Shown here in pieces: positions 39,213 through 52,472 of a stretch of DNA of 64,000 nucleotides. The stretch comes from Candidatus Paraburkholderia kirkii. Lineage in GTDB: Bacteria; Pseudomonadota; Gammaproteobacteria; Burkholderiales; Burkholderiaceae. Numbering within the stretch: position 1 is the first letter of the stretch; every line of letters begins with the position of its first letter. The notes below the pieces were generated by a model. The model had not been told where the DNA came from and ran no database searches. It worked only from the letters and a program-made list of their open reading frames with translations. Made by a program: the position numbers and the translations under genes. Location: contig LFKV01000008.1 in NCBI GenBank assembly GCA_001189345.1, forward strand, positions 1-64,000, given 5' to 3'.

Positions 39213-40520
39213 TCAATGCCGCGCTTCGCCGATCAGCGCGACCGAATCGAAGGCGCGCTGATTGGCCTGATGCCGCCGCATCACAAAGTACATCATCAGG
39301 CACACGAAGGAGCCGAACAGCACGATGACGAACTGGATCGGCATGTCGAGCCACACGAGCACCGCATACAGGCACAGCATCACGAGCACCGAAAGGTTCT
39401 CGTTGAAGTTCTGCACGGCGATGGAATGCCCGGCGGAGAGCAGCACGTGTCCGCGATGCTGGAGCAGCGCGTTCATCGGCACGACGAAGAAGCCCGACAG
39501 GCCGCCGACTATCATCAGGAACACATAGGCGATCAGCAGATAGCCGGGAAAGTGCATCTTGCCGAAATAGACGCCCCAGTGCGCGGGAAAGAGATGGCGC
39601 GTGTAGAAGGCCATCAGCATGACGGCGAGCCCCATGACGATGCCCACGGGGAGCACCGAGAGCGAGCGCTTGAGCGGCACGCGCGCGGCCGCGAGCACGG
39701 CGCCGGCCCCCACCCCGACCGTGATCACCGCCTCCAGGATGGCGGCTTGCGAGAGCGTCATGCCGAGCGACACCTCGCCCCACTTTAGCACGATGAACTG
39801 CAGCGTCGCGCCTGCGCCCCAGAACAGCGTCGTGACCGCGAGCGAGATCTGGCCGAGCTTGTCGCGCCAGAGTGTGAGGAAGCAGTCGGCGAAATCGGTG
39901 ACGAGCTTGAGCGGCCGCGTTTCCTGTTTCGGATAGCGCGCGCCGGTGTCCGGAATGCGCAGATTGAAGATCGCGGCGATCACGTACATCAGCATGATGG
40001 CAAGCATCGCGGCCTCGGCGGGCGTGTTGATGCGCGGAACGTGCAGCGACAGCAGGTGGCTCGCGATATGCGGACTGATGAGCGTGCCGCCCATGACGGT
40101 GCCGAGGATGATCGAGCCGACGGTCGTGCCCTCGATCCAGCCGTTCGCCGCGACCAGGCGGTCAGCGGGCAAAAGTTCGGTGAGAATGCCGTATTTCGCC
40201 GGCGAATAGGCGGCGGCGCCGAAGCCGACCACGCCGTACGCGAGCAGCGGATGCGCGCCGAAAAGCATCGTCACGCAGCCGATCACTTTGATCGAATTGG
40301 TCACGAACATTACGTGACCCTTGGGGCGGGAATCCGCGAAAGCGCCCACGAACGCTGCCAGAATCACATAGGAGAGCACGAAGAACAGCTTGAGCAGCGG
40401 CGTCATCCAGTTCGGAGCGTGAAGGTCTTTGAGCAGTGCGATGGCAGCGATCAGGAGAGCGTTGTCGGCCAGCGATGAGAAAAACTGCGCGGCCATGATG
40501 GTGTAAAAACCTTTTTTCAT
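39213..40520 (-). CDS. lplT: Lysophospholipid transporter LplT
   Basis: MFS-type flippase that moves lysophospholipids inward across the inner membrane for reacylation. The start at 40520 gives MKKGFYTIMAAQFFSSLADN, the LplT signature N-terminus. Other conserved segments are GAFADSRPKGHVMFVTN, GAAAYSPAKYGILTELLP and GLSGFFVVPMNALLQHRGH. About twelve hydrophobic spans, 435 residues, intact. It is 38 nt upstream of thiM and divergent from alr. Confidence 0.93.
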   Translation of the reverse strand: MKKGFYTIMAAQFFSSLADNALLIAAIALLKDLHAPNWMTPLLKLFFVLSYVILAAFVGAFADSRPKGHVMFVTNSIKVIGCVTMLFGAHPLLAYGVVGFGAAAYSPAKYGILTELLPADRLVAANGWIEGTTVGSIILGTVMGGTLISPHIASHLLSLHVPRINTPAEAAMLAIMLMYVIAAIFNLRIPDTGARYPKQETRPLKLVTDFADCFLTLWRDKLGQISLAVTTLFWGAGATLQFIVLKWGEVSLGMTLSQAAILEAVITVGVGAGAVLAAARVPLKRSLSVLPVGIVMGLAVMLMAFYTRHLFPAHWGVYFGKMHFPGYLLIAYVFLMIVGGLSGFFVVPMNALLQHRGHVLLSAGHSIAVQNFNENLSVLVMLCLYAVLVWLDMPIQFVIVLFGSFVCLMMYFVMRRHQANQRAFDSVALIGEARH

Positions 40521-40801
40521 CTGATCCGAAGCTTTCCTTACTGCGGGTGATCCGCCCCGGGCACCTGTCTTGCGCTCGGGCTTATGCCTTTCGAAATGGG
40601 TTGTGCGCACGGCTTTATAACACGAAAATAGGTGCATTCTGACTAGCAGTAATCTCGATGACGTGCGAAATGGCACGCTCGTCCATGAGATTCCTCATAA
40701 GATACTGATTCGCAAGGCGTCCCGGTCGACGCAGCAGGACGCGTCCCGCTGTCGTATGCTCGCTGTTCCGGCCGCCCTCACCGTATTGCCACCGAACGCT
40801 C
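40521..40801. other. Divergent intergenic region lplT/alr
   Basis: 281 nt between divergent genes, presumably holding both promoters. No gene, hairpin or clear operator was found. Confidence 0.45.
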
Positions 40802-41872
40802 ATGCCGCGCCCCTTATCCGCAACGATCCACACCGCCGCACTCGCCAGCAACCTCGCCATCGCGCGAAAGTACGACCCGAAATCCAAGATCTGGGCCGTT
40901 GTCAAGGCCAATGCGTATGGCCACGGGCTCGCCCGGGCATTTCCCGGACTGCGCGCGACGGACGGCTTTGGGCTTCTCGACCTCGAAGAAGCCGCGAAGT
41001 TGCGTGAATTGGGCTGGGCGGGGCCGATTCTTTTGCTCGAAGGCTTTTTCCGGCCGACCGACATCGACGTGATCGACCGCTACAGCCTGACCACGGCCGT
41101 GCACTGCGACGAGCAGTTGCGCATGCTGGAAATGGCGCGCCTCTCGAAGCCCGTCAACCTCCAATTGAAGATGAACAGCGGCATGAACCGCCTGGGCTAC
41201 ACGCCGGAGAAGTTCCGCACGGCGTGGGAGCGCGCGCGCGCCGTGCAGGGCGTCGGCCAGATCACGCTCATGACCCATTTTTCCGATGCCGACGGTCCGC
41301 GCGGCATCGCGCATCAGCTGGACGCGTTCGAGCGCGGCGCGGAAGGCATCGCGGGTGCGCGCAGCCTGGCGAACTCGGCTGCGGTGCTGTGGCATCCGGA
41401 CTCGCATTTCGACTGGGTGCGGCCCGGCATCATGCTGTACGGCGCGTCGCCGTCGGGCGTGACCGCCGACATCGCCGATACCGGTCTCAAGCCCGCGATG
41501 ACGCTCCAGTCGGAGCTGATCGCCGTACAGACGGTCGAGGCGGGGAGCAGCATCGGCTACGGCTCGACGTTTACCGCGGGCGAATCGATGCGCATCGGCG
41601 TGGTCGCGTGCGGCTACGCGGACGGCTATCCGCGCGTGGCGCCGGAAGGCACGCCCGTTATCGTCGACGGCGTGAAGACGAAGCTCGTCGGCCGCGTGTC
41701 GATGGACATGCTCACCGTCGATCTGACGCCGTGCCCGAATGCGGGCATCGGCTCGCGCGTCGAGCTGTGGGGCGCGAACCTGCCGATCGACGACGTGGCG
41801 AGCGCCGCCGGCACGATCGGCTACGAGCTCATGTGCGCGGTCGCGCAGCGTGTGCCGGTGCGCGCGGAATGA
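40802..41872 (+). CDS. alr: Alanine racemase
   Basis: PLP enzyme that interconverts L- and D-alanine for peptidoglycan. Schiff-base Lys in [14 protein letters not shown] (about residue 34), [13 protein letters not shown], and the second catalytic Tyr in [12 protein letters not shown] (about residue 253), then GYADGYPR and [13 protein letters not shown]. 356 residues, intact. Its stop lies 41 nt from radA. Confidence 0.95.
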   Translation: MPRPLSATIHTAALASNLAIARKYDPKSKIWAVVKANAYGHGLARAFPGLRATDGFGLLDLEEAAKLRELGWAGPILLLEGFFRPTDIDVIDRYSLTTAVHCDEQLRMLEMARLSKPVNLQLKMNSGMNRLGYTPEKFRTAWERARAVQGVGQITLMTHFSDADGPRGIAHQLDAFERGAEGIAGARSLANSAAVLWHPDSHFDWVRPGIMLYGASPSGVTADIADTGLKPAMTLQSELIAVQTVEAGSSIGYGSTFTAGESMRIGVVACGYADGYPRVAPEGTPVIVDGVKTKLVGRVSMDMLTVDLTPCPNAGIGSRVELWGANLPIDDVASAAGTIGYELMCAVAQRVPVRAE

Positions 41873-41912
41873 CCCTCTTCCTCTACAACGAAAACCCCAA
41901 GCAAGGCGGCGC

Positions 41913-43298
41913 GTGGCAAAAGTAGCGAAGGCAAAGACGCTCTACACCTGTAGCGAATGCGGCGGACAGGCGCTGAAATGGACCGGCCAGTGCGCGGCGT
42001 GCGGCGCGTGGAACACGCTGATCGAATCGGTGGAGCAGGCGGCGTCGGGCCATCGCTTCCAGGCGCTCGCCAAAAGCTCGCCGGTGCGGCGCCTCGCCAA
42101 GATCGAGGCCTCCGACGTGCCGCGCTTCACAACCGGCGTCGGCGAATTCGATCGCGTGCTGGGCGGCGGGCTCGTGCCGGGCGGCGTCGTGCTGATCGGC
42201 GGCGATCCGGGCATCGGCAAATCGACGCTGCTGCTGCAATCGCTCGCGGAGATCGCGCGCGAGCGGCCCGCGCTCTACGTGAGCGGCGAGGAATCCGGCG
42301 CGCAGATCGCGCTGCGCGCGCAGCGGCTCGGGCTGGTCGGCGGTGCGAGCGCGGTGGGCGACCTGGCGCTGCTCGCGGAAATCCAGCTCGAAAAGATCCA
42401 GGTGACCATCGACGAGCAACGGCCCGAAGTCGCCGTGATCGACTCCATCCAGACGATCTACTCCGAAGCGCTGACCTCCGCGCCCGGCTCCGTCGCGCAG
42501 GTGCGCGAGTGCGCGGCGCAGCTCACGCGCATCGCGAAGCAGACCGGCACGTCGATCATCATGGTCGGTCACGTGACGAAGGAAGGCAGCCTTGCGGGGC
42601 CGCGCGTGCTCGAGCACATCGTCGATACCGTGCTGTATTTCGAGGGCGACACGCATTCGTCGTTCAGGCTCGTGCGCGCGTTCAAGAACCGCTTCGGCGC
42701 GGTCAACGAGCTGGGCGTGTTCGCGATGACGGAAAAGGGCCTGCGCGGTGTGGCCAATCCGTCGGCGCTCTTTCTGTCGCAGCATGAGCAGAGCGTCGCG
42801 GGGTCGTGCGTGCTCGTGACGCAGGAAGGCTCGCGGCCGCTGCTCGTCGAAGTGCAGGCGCTCGTCGATACCGCGCACGTGCCCAATCCGCGCCGGCTCG
42901 CGGTCGGGCTGGAGCAGAACCGGCTCGCGCTGCTGCTCGCCGTGCTGCACCGGCATGCGGGCATCGCGTGCTTCGATCAGGACGTGTTCCTGAATGCCGT
43001 CGGCGGCGTGAAGATCACCGAGCCCGCGGCCGATCTCGCCTTATTGCTCGCGATTCACTCGTCGATGCGCAACAAGCCGCTGCCTAAGGGGCTCATCACG
43101 TTCGGGGAAGTGGGGCTGGCAGGCGAGATCCGGCCGTCGCCGCGCGGACAGGATCGTCTCAAGGAAGCGGCCAAGCTTGGCTTCTCGGTCGCGCTGATTC
43201 CGAAGGCGAACGCGCCGAAACAGGCGATCGACGGCCTGAAGGTGATCGCGGTCGACCGCATCGAGGAAGCGATCGACCGGGTTCGGGATCTCGAATGA
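41913..43298 (+). CDS. radA: DNA repair protein RadA
   Basis: RecA-like branch-migration ATPase. GTG at 41913 is the start (MAKVAKAKTLYTCSECGG). N-terminal C4 zinc finger (CSECGG...CAACGAW), Walker A GGDPGIGKST (about 96), Walker B VAVIDSIQTIY, the RadA-specific KNRFG motif in FKNRFGAVNELG, and a C-terminal Lon-like domain (GGVKITEPAADLALLLAI, GEVGLAGEIRPSPRGQDRLK). 461 residues, intact. Confidence 0.95.
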   Translation: MAKVAKAKTLYTCSECGGQALKWTGQCAACGAWNTLIESVEQAASGHRFQALAKSSPVRRLAKIEASDVPRFTTGVGEFDRVLGGGLVPGGVVLIGGDPGIGKSTLLLQSLAEIARERPALYVSGEESGAQIALRAQRLGLVGGASAVGDLALLAEIQLEKIQVTIDEQRPEVAVIDSIQTIYSEALTSAPGSVAQVRECAAQLTRIAKQTGTSIIMVGHVTKEGSLAGPRVLEHIVDTVLYFEGDTHSSFRLVRAFKNRFGAVNELGVFAMTEKGLRGVANPSALFLSQHEQSVAGSCVLVTQEGSRPLLVEVQALVDTAHVPNPRRLAVGLEQNRLALLLAVLHRHAGIACFDQDVFLNAVGGVKITEPAADLALLLAIHSSMRNKPLPKGLITFGEVGLAGEIRPSPRGQDRLKEAAKLGFSVALIPKANAPKQAIDGLKVIAVDRIEEAIDRVRDLE

Positions 43299-43375
43299 TC
43301 GCGGACGGTGTGGACGGTGCCGACTACTTGATCGGACCCCTCGTAACGGGCCGTAAAAATATGGTTGCGCAATGT

Positions 43376-43401
43376 AACCCAAGCGAGGCCGGGTTTTCTT
43401 A
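43376..43401 (+). terminator. Weak candidate terminator after radA
   Basis: AACCC and GGGTT flank a 10-nt loop and lead into TTCTTATCC, 78 nt after the radA stop. Short stem; low confidence. Confidence 0.35.
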
Positions 43402-43498
43402 TCCTTTCAAAGCTACCTCATTGGGGTAACTTCGCGGTCAACCTCGTCAAGGGCATCTCAAGAAGCGAAGTGACCGGAAGGATCGAGAGGACCACGCA

Positions 43499-43772
43499 TT
43501 GAAACACTCAAAATCAGCAAGCCGGCCGAAGCCCGCCTTCCACCTGCGCGGATGCCGCGTTTCCGCGCCGCTGCAGCAGCCCTGGGGCAGCGGATGCCGG
43601 ATCGTCGAATGGATCGACGAGCAAGGCCAGATTTCGCGCTGCGCCGTCGCGGCCGATGTCACCGAGGATGAAGTCGTCGCGACCATCCGCCAACACCCAA
43701 CACGTGACGGGCCGCAAGCACGTGCTCATCGACGACGAGCGCCAGCCGCATCAGGTTCTGCCGTGCCGTTAG
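43499..43772 (+). pseudogene. Small conserved hypothetical protein broken by a 7-bp duplication
   Basis: Starting at TTG 43499, the frame reads MKHSKSASRPKPAFHLRGCR and VEWIDEQGQISRCAVAADVT. At 43690-43703 the heptamer CCAACAC occurs twice in tandem, shifting the frame after ATIRQH. With one copy removed it continues VTGRKHVLIDDERQPHQVLP to a stop at 43770-43772, an 88-residue protein. I know of no function for it. The two joined halves have consistent acidic and polar character, which supports a real gene. Convergent with the CoA transferase, sharing 4 bases. Confidence 0.6.
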
Positions 43773-44799
43773 ACCCGGGCGTCGCGAAAAAGCGGATGTG
43801 CGGCCGTCTCGGCGGGCGTGAGCACCGGCGCGACGCAGCAATCGAGCGGCTCCAGCAGCGTCATCCATTCGTCGCGCGTGCGCTCGCGAAAGCGCGCGGC
43901 CAGCTCCGCGGACAACTGCGCCGCGTCCGCCCGCCGATCGCCTGCCCGAGGCTCCAGTGCCGTGCCGCCCAATCAGGGCGGCCGAGCGCCTCGCACAGAG
44001 TTTGCCAGAACTTCAGCTCCAGCGCGCCCACGGCGACGAAGCGGTCATCGCGCGTGCGATACACGTCGTAGCAGGGCACGCCGCCGTTGAGCAGGCCCGC
44101 GCCGGCGCGCGTGCTCGCTTCGTTCGCATTGGCGAGTGCGACGTGCGCCATCACGTTGTGCGTGTGCACGGCGTTCGTCATCGAGACGTCGATGCGTCAC
44201 CCCGCGCCGCCGCGCGCGACGCGCCACGCCGCGGCGAGGATTTCCATGACGGCCGAGAGCGCGCCGCCGAGCAGATTCGCGAGCTGAAAATTGGGCACGA
44301 CGGGCGCGCCGTCGCGCGCCGCGAGCTGATCGAGCACGCCCACATAGGCGATGTAGTTCAGATCGTGACCGGCTTTGTGCGCGAACGGCCCCTCGCTGCC
44401 GAAGCCGGTGATCGCACAATAGACGAGCTTCGGATTCGCCTCGCGCAACACCTCGTAGCCGACGCCCAGCCGCGTCATCACCGATGGCCGGAAGCTTTCC
44501 ACCAGGACGTCCGCGTCGCGCGCGAGCCCGATCAGCCTTGCGCGGCCTTCCGCGGTCTTGAGATCGAGCGTGAGCTGCCGCTTGCCGCGATTGACGATGC
44601 GATAGAACGCGCTCGGGGCGCCGCTTCGGCGGTCGGCTTCGCTTTGCAGCATGGTGCGCGCATAGTCGCCGGCGCCGGGCGGCTCGATCTTGAGCACGTC
44701 GGCGCCGAGCTCGGCCAGCCGCAGAGTGACGACGGGGCCGGGCAGCAGCCGCGTCAGATCGAGCACGCGAAGGCCGGAAAGCGCGGGCGGGGTCGTCAT
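43769..44799 (-). pseudogene. CaiB/BaiF family CoA transferase with stop and frameshift
   Basis: Family III CoA transferase or alpha-methylacyl-CoA racemase type. The N-terminus LSGLRVLDLTRLLPGPVVTL, GADVLKIEPPGAGDYAR (catalytic region near the conserved Asp), NRGKRQLTLDLKTAEGRA and AHKAGHDLNYIAYVG is clear. TGA at 44199-44197 follows RVARGGAG where Arg (CGA) is expected, and the frame continues IDVSMTNAVHTHNV. A ±1 shift near 43945-43965 moves GQAIGG to ADAAQLSAELAARFRE, ending LFRDARV with a stop at 43771-43769. Total restored length about 344. Two lesions make this a firm pseudogene. The original substrate is unknown. Confidence 0.85.
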
Positions 44800-44845
44800 G
44801 GCGGCGGCCTCCTGCGAGCCGGGTCAGGATAGATCGAACGGCGGG

Positions 44846-46776
<1,931 letters not shown>

Positions 46777-46947
46777 GTCGAATGGCGGCGAAAAGGGCGC
46801 GGCTTGGAAAGGAAGCGCTATTTTAGACCGGACGGATCGCGAGGCAGGGGTCGGCCGTCCGGCCAATGGCGGGCGAGCGCGCGTCAGGGTAGCATCGCGT
46901 GAACTTCATCGAAATTCACCGTATCGGACTTACTCGAGGAACACCCC

Positions 46948-47439
46948 ATGAGCGCAGCCAGCGAAGGCATCTACGGCTTTTCGGCTGAAACACTCGACGG
47001 CGCCACCGTCAGTCTCGGCACGTACCGCGACAAGGTGCTGCTCATCGTGAACACGGCGAGCGAATGCGGCTTCACGCCGCAATACAAGGGCCTGCAGGAC
47101 GTCTACTAGCAATTCGCCGCGCGCGGCTTCGAGGTGCTCGGCTTTCCCTGCAACCAGTTCGGCAAGCAGGAGCCGGGCGACGCCGCGCAGATCGGCAGCT
47201 TCTGCGAGAAGAATTTCGGCGTCACGTTTCCGATGTTCGCGAAGATCGAGGTGAACGGCGCGAACGCGCATCCGCTCTACCGGTATCTCAAGGACCAGGA
47301 GCCGGGCCTGCTCGGCATCGAGCCGATCAAGTGGAATTTCACGAAGTTCCTGGTCGACCGCAAGGGCAACGTGGTGAAGCGCTACGCGCCGCAGACGAAG
47401 CCCGAGGCGATCGCGGACGACATCGAAAGGCTGCTCTGA
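46948..47439 (+). pseudogene. Glutathione peroxidase with an in-frame stop
   Basis: Thiol peroxidase of the Gpx/BtuE family. From ATG 46948: [20 protein letters not shown], catalytic Cys in [16 protein letters not shown] (residue 40), then TAG at 47107-47109 after DVY, and in the same frame QFAARGFEVLGFPCNQFGKQ (catalytic Gln) and IKWNFTKFLVDRKGNVV (catalytic Trp). 163 residues if read through, a normal Gpx length. The expected codon at the stop is Lys or Gln. The single lesion removes two of three catalytic residues, so it is inactive unless suppressed. Confidence 0.88.
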
Positions 47440-47452
47440 ACGCTCTGCGCAC

Positions 47453-48943
47453 TCAGAGAATCGGCGAAAAGAGCTGCGCGATGTGCATCGCCATGCGCCG
47501 CCAGAATGCCGTGCCGCGATAGTCGTTCGCGTCGATCTCGAACGAATGCGCGAAGTCCGCGAGCAGCATCGACTCCACTTCGCTTGCGAACGCGCGATCG
47601 ACGGTGAGCACCGTGATCTCGAAGTTCAGGCGAAACGAGCGGTTGTCGAGATTCGCGCTGCCGATGGACGCGGCGATATCGTCGACGAGCACGACCTTCT
47701 GATGCAGGAAGCCCGGCTTGTAGCGGAAAATGCGCACGCCCGCCTGCACCAGATCGTACGCGTAGAGCTTCGACGCGGCGAACACCACACGATGATCGCG
47801 CCGGCTCGGAATCAGAATGCGCACGTCCACGCCGCGCATCACCGCGAGCCTGAGCGCGGAGAACACGGCCTCGTCGGGAATCAGGTAGGGCGAGGTGATC
47901 CAGATGCGCTCGCGCGCCGCGTTGATCGCCTCCACGAAGAACAGCGAGCAGGTTTCCTGCTTGTCGGCGGGGCCGCTCGAGAGCACCATGCAGTGCATGT
48001 TCTCGTCCGAATGCGGCGCGGGGCCGAGCTCGGGCAGGCGCTGCGTCGCCCAGTACCAGTCCTCGGTGAAGACGAACTGAATGCTGGCCACCGCCGGTCC
48101 GCGCACCTCGACGTGCGTGTCGCGCCAGGGCGAGAGCCGCGGATTGCCGCCGAGATACTCGACGCCCACGTTGTGCCCGCCGACGAAGGCGCGCTTGCCG
48201 TCGACGACCACGATCTTCCGATGATTGCGGAAATTGATCTGGAAGCGGTGCACGAACTTGCGCTTGGCCGCGAACGGGTGCGCCTCGACGCCGCTCGCGC
48301 GTAGCGCGTTCACGTAGCGGTGCGGCAGGTCGAAGCTGCCGATGCTGTCGTAGAGGAAGTACACGCGCACGCCGGCCTGCGCTTTCTTGATCAGCGCGTC
48401 CTTGAGCATTTCGCCGAGCGCGTCATCGCGCACGATGAAGAACTGCACGACGATGTAGCGCTCGGCCGCGGCGATTGCCTCGAGGATCGCGGTGAACGTG
48501 GCGTCGCCGTTGACGAGCACGCGCACCGAGTTGCCGCGCAGGAACGGCATGCCCGAGAGACGCTGCAGCGTGCGGATGGTCGGATTGCCGAGGTAGGCGG
48601 CGGGTCCCGGCGCCATTTCGCCGCGCACGCCCGAGGGATCGGCGAGCGAAGTGTCTTCCGGCACGTCGCTGCGGGTGCCCGAGTCCCATTCGGCGGGTTT
48701 CGAGCTGCTGCGCAGGATGTCGATTTCGAGCCGACGCGCGTCGATATAGCCCGCGAACTTGCTGCGGCCCAGAAAAAGATAGGGGATGAGCGTGAAGTAG
48801 GGCATCGTGACCAGCGATACCGCCCACGCCACCGCGCCTTGCGACGTGCGTGTGTTGATGACGGCATGGATCGCGGCGATCACGCCGAGCACATGCGCGG
48901 CCATCACGAGCGTGCCGAGGTGGAGCCAGTCCGATGCTTGCAT
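47453..48943 (-). CDS. cls: Cardiolipin synthase
   Basis: Phospholipase D superfamily enzyme that makes cardiolipin from phosphatidylglycerol at the inner membrane. Two N-terminal hydrophobic spans (residues about 8-55), then two HKD motifs: HRKIVVVDGKRAFVGG and HQKVVLVDDIAASIGS. Between them is TEDWYWATQRLPELG. 496 residues, intact. It converges with gpx, leaving 13 nt between stops. Confidence 0.92.
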   Translation of the reverse strand: MQASDWLHLGTLVMAAHVLGVIAAIHAVINTRTSQGAVAWAVSLVTMPYFTLIPYLFLGRSKFAGYIDARRLEIDILRSSSKPAEWDSGTRSDVPEDTSLADPSGVRGEMAPGPAAYLGNPTIRTLQRLSGMPFLRGNSVRVLVNGDATFTAILEAIAAAERYIVVQFFIVRDDALGEMLKDALIKKAQAGVRVYFLYDSIGSFDLPHRYVNALRASGVEAHPFAAKRKFVHRFQINFRNHRKIVVVDGKRAFVGGHNVGVEYLGGNPRLSPWRDTHVEVRGPAVASIQFVFTEDWYWATQRLPELGPAPHSDENMHCMVLSSGPADKQETCSLFFVEAINAARERIWITSPYLIPDEAVFSALRLAVMRGVDVRILIPSRRDHRVVFAASKLYAYDLVQAGVRIFRYKPGFLHQKVVLVDDIAASIGSANLDNRSFRLNFEITVLTVDRAFASEVESMLLADFAHSFEIDANDYRGTAFWRRMAMHIAQLFSPIL

Positions 48944-49064
48944 AGACGCAGAAGATGGGAGGGTCTTCGCTAACGGCGATTCGCCATATTACCCAGCCTT
49001 CCGCGCGAAGTGTCAGCAATCGTTGCAGCGGATTGCGCCGCCGCAACGGTCGCCCGCGGGCGAA

Positions 49065-49949
49065 TCAGGCCGGCAGGTCGGCGGCCTGGATCAGGAACAC
49101 GTTGCCGTCGCCGGCGCTGGTCGAGAGCCAGACGAGATCGAGGCCGCCCAGCGCCGCCTCGACATTCGACCGCTCGTTGCCGATCTCGACGACGAGTACG
49201 CCGTCCTCGGTCAGCCATTTGCCCGCGTCGCGCACGATGCGCCGCACCACGTCCATGCCGTCCGCGCCGCCCGCGAGCGCGAGCTCGGACTCGTGCCGGT
49301 ATTCCTCGGGCAGCGCCTGCATCGCCTGCGCGTTGACGTACGGCGGATTCGTGATGATCACCTCGTAGCGCTCCTGCGGCAGCGGCGCGTACAGGTCGCC
49401 CTCGTAGAGGCTCACGCGCTCGCCGAGCCCGTAATCGTCGACGTTGCGGCGCGCTACCGCGAGCGCGTCCGGCGAGATGTCGACGGCATCAACATCGGCG
49501 TTCTCGAAGGCCTGCGCCGCGAGAATCGCGAGACACCCCGAGCCGGTGCAGAGCTCGAGCACGTGCGTGACCTGGTCCGGATCGGCGACGTACGGCTGCA
49601 AGCCGTCCTGCAGCAGCTCGCCGATGAACGAACGCGGCACGATCACGCGCTCGTCGACGTAGAAGCGGCGGCCGTGCATCCACGCTTCCTGCGTGATGTA
49701 CGCGGCGGGAATGCGCTCCTTGGCGCGGCGCTCGATCACTTTCATGACGGCGTCGATCTCGTGGTCGAGCAGGCGCGCGTCGAGGAACGGATCGAGCGTA
49801 TCGAGCGGCAGGTGCAGCGTGTGCAGGATCAGATACGCGGCTTCGTCGTAGGCATTGGTCGGGCCGTGGCCGAACGACAGGCCGGCTTCGGTGAAGCGCG
49901 AAACGCCGAAGCGCAGCAGATCGCGCACGGTGGTAAAGGGCAGCGCCAT
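49065..49949 (-). CDS. prmB: Ribosomal protein L3 N5-glutamine methyltransferase
   Basis: Methylates a glutamine of ribosomal protein L3. The start at 49949 gives MALPFTTVRDLLRFGVSRFT. The N-terminal helical domain is followed by ERVIVPRSFIGELL, the SAM-binding VLELCTGSGCLAILAAQAF and the glutamine-MTase signature ITNPPYVNAQAM. The alternative, release-factor methylase PrmC, has RPDTE in place of the VPRSFIGE segment, so PrmB is preferred. 294 residues, intact. Confidence 0.93.
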   Translation of the reverse strand: MALPFTTVRDLLRFGVSRFTEAGLSFGHGPTNAYDEAAYLILHTLHLPLDTLDPFLDARLLDHEIDAVMKVIERRAKERIPAAYITQEAWMHGRRFYVDERVIVPRSFIGELLQDGLQPYVADPDQVTHVLELCTGSGCLAILAAQAFENADVDAVDISPDALAVARRNVDDYGLGERVSLYEGDLYAPLPQERYEVIITNPPYVNAQAMQALPEEYRHESELALAGGADGMDVVRRIVRDAGKWLTEDGVLVVEIGNERSNVEAALGGLDLVWLSTSAGDGNVFLIQAADLPA

Positions 49950-49990
49950 CGAAGGCTCCTTTTTATTGTCGGACTGATGGTGTGGTGAAT

Positions 49991-51235
<1,245 letters not shown>

Positions 51236-51607
51236 TCACGCAAAGAGCGTTTCGTACTGCTCGGCGGAAAACCCGAGCGTCTTCACGCGTCCGTTCACGA
51301 CGACGACCGGCCGCTTGATGATCGACAGCTTGTGGATCATCAGCGCGATCGCGTCGGCGGTCGTGTCGGCTTCGGCCTTGTGCACGTCGGATAGGCCCCG
51401 CCACGTCGTGCCGCGCTTGTTGATGAGCTGGTCGAGCGGCACGTCCTTGAGGCAGTCCTGAACCAGCTTCTCGTTCACGCCGGCCTTCTTGAAGTCGTGG
51501 AACTCGAACGGCACGCCGTGCTCTTCCAGCCACACGCGCACTTTCTTCACGGTGTCGCAGTTGGGGATGCCGTACACGACGGTCGTCGGGGTGGATCCGC
51601 GCGCCAC
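51236..51607 (-). CDS. ArsC/Spx-family protein in the dap operon
   Basis: Thioredoxin-fold protein of the ArsC/YffB group, usually annotated as arsenate-reductase-related; true substrate unknown. GTG at 51607, 2 nt after the dapD stop, is chosen as start. TTVVYGIPNCDTVKKVRVWL carries a single Cys (CDTVKK, not CxxC), then VPFEFHDFKKAGVNEKL, RGTTWRGL and IKRPVVVVNGRVKTLGFS. 123 residues, intact. A place between dapD and dapE is common in beta-proteobacteria, but a role in lysine synthesis is not shown. Confidence 0.88.
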   Translation of the reverse strand: MARGSTPTTVVYGIPNCDTVKKVRVWLEEHGVPFEFHDFKKAGVNEKLVQDCLKDVPLDQLINKRGTTWRGLSDVHKAEADTTADAIALMIHKLSIIKRPVVVVNGRVKTLGFSAEQYETLFA

Positions 51608-51609
51608 GC

Positions 51610-52437
51610 TCAGTCGCCTCGCAGCAGCTCGTTCAGGCCGACCTTCGCGCGCGTCTTGGCATCGACCTTCTTGACGATCACCGCGCAGTACAGATTGTGC
51701 GTACCGTCCTTCGACGGCAGGTTGCCCGCCACCACGACCGAGCCCGCCGGAATGCGGCCGTAGCTCACTTCGCCGGTTTCGCGGTCGTAGATCTTGGTCG
51801 ACTGGCCGAGATACACGCCCATCGAGATGACCGAGTTCTTCTCGACGATCACGCCTTCCACCACTTCCGAGCGCGCGCCGATGAAGCAGTTGTCCTCGAT
51901 GATGACCGGATTCGCCTGCAGCGGCTCCAGCACGCCGCCGATGCCCACGCCGCCCGACAGATGCACGTTCTTGCCGATCTGCGCGCACGAGCCGACGGTG
52001 GCCCACGTGTCGACCATCGTGCCTTCGTCGACGTAAGCGCCGATGTTGGTGTACGACGGCATCAGCACGACGTTCTTCGCGATGAACGAGCCGCGCCGCG
52101 CGATGGCCGGCGGCACCACGCGGAAGCCGCCCGCCGCGAAATCCTCGGCCGTGTAGTTCGCGAACTTCGAGGGCACCTTGTCGTAGAACTGGGAGTAGCC
52201 GCCGGCGGGCATCGGCGCGTTGTCTTCGAGGCGGAACGACAGCAGCACGGCCTTCTTGAGCCACTGATTCACGACCCACTCGCCGTCGCGCTTCTCGGCG
52301 ACGCGCATCTGGCCACGGTCGAGCTGCTCGATCGCGTGCGCGACGGCTTCGCGGACTTCGGCGGGCGCGGCCTTGGCGGACAGCTCGGCGTGGTTTTCCC
52401 AGGCGGTATCGATGATGCTCTGAGTTTGTTGCGACAT
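51610..52437 (-). CDS. dapD: Tetrahydrodipicolinate N-succinyltransferase
   Basis: Succinylates tetrahydrodipicolinate in the succinylase route to diaminopimelate. Start ATG 52437 ([20 protein letters not shown]). The C-terminal half is a left-handed beta-helix of hexapeptide repeats: [40 protein letters not shown] and [20 protein letters not shown]. 275 residues, intact. Confidence 0.96.
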   Translation of the reverse strand: MSQQTQSIIDTAWENHAELSAKAAPAEVREAVAHAIEQLDRGQMRVAEKRDGEWVVNQWLKKAVLLSFRLEDNAPMPAGGYSQFYDKVPSKFANYTAEDFAAGGFRVVPPAIARRGSFIAKNVVLMPSYTNIGAYVDEGTMVDTWATVGSCAQIGKNVHLSGGVGIGGVLEPLQANPVIIEDNCFIGARSEVVEGVIVEKNSVISMGVYLGQSTKIYDRETGEVSYGRIPAGSVVVAGNLPSKDGTHNLYCAVIVKKVDAKTRAKVGLNELLRGD

Positions 52438-52472
52438 AGTGATATCAAGGATGGAAAGATGGACTGGCACGC

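Noticed and set aside
46948-47439. The stop in glutathione peroxidase as a selenocysteine codon
   Set aside because: The codon is TAG and not TGA, it is 14 codons after the catalytic position, and that position already encodes Cys.
51236-51607. An arsenic resistance gene
   Set aside because: It is the ArsC-like gene typical of dap operons, with one Cys and no ars neighbours, so an arsenic role is not supported.
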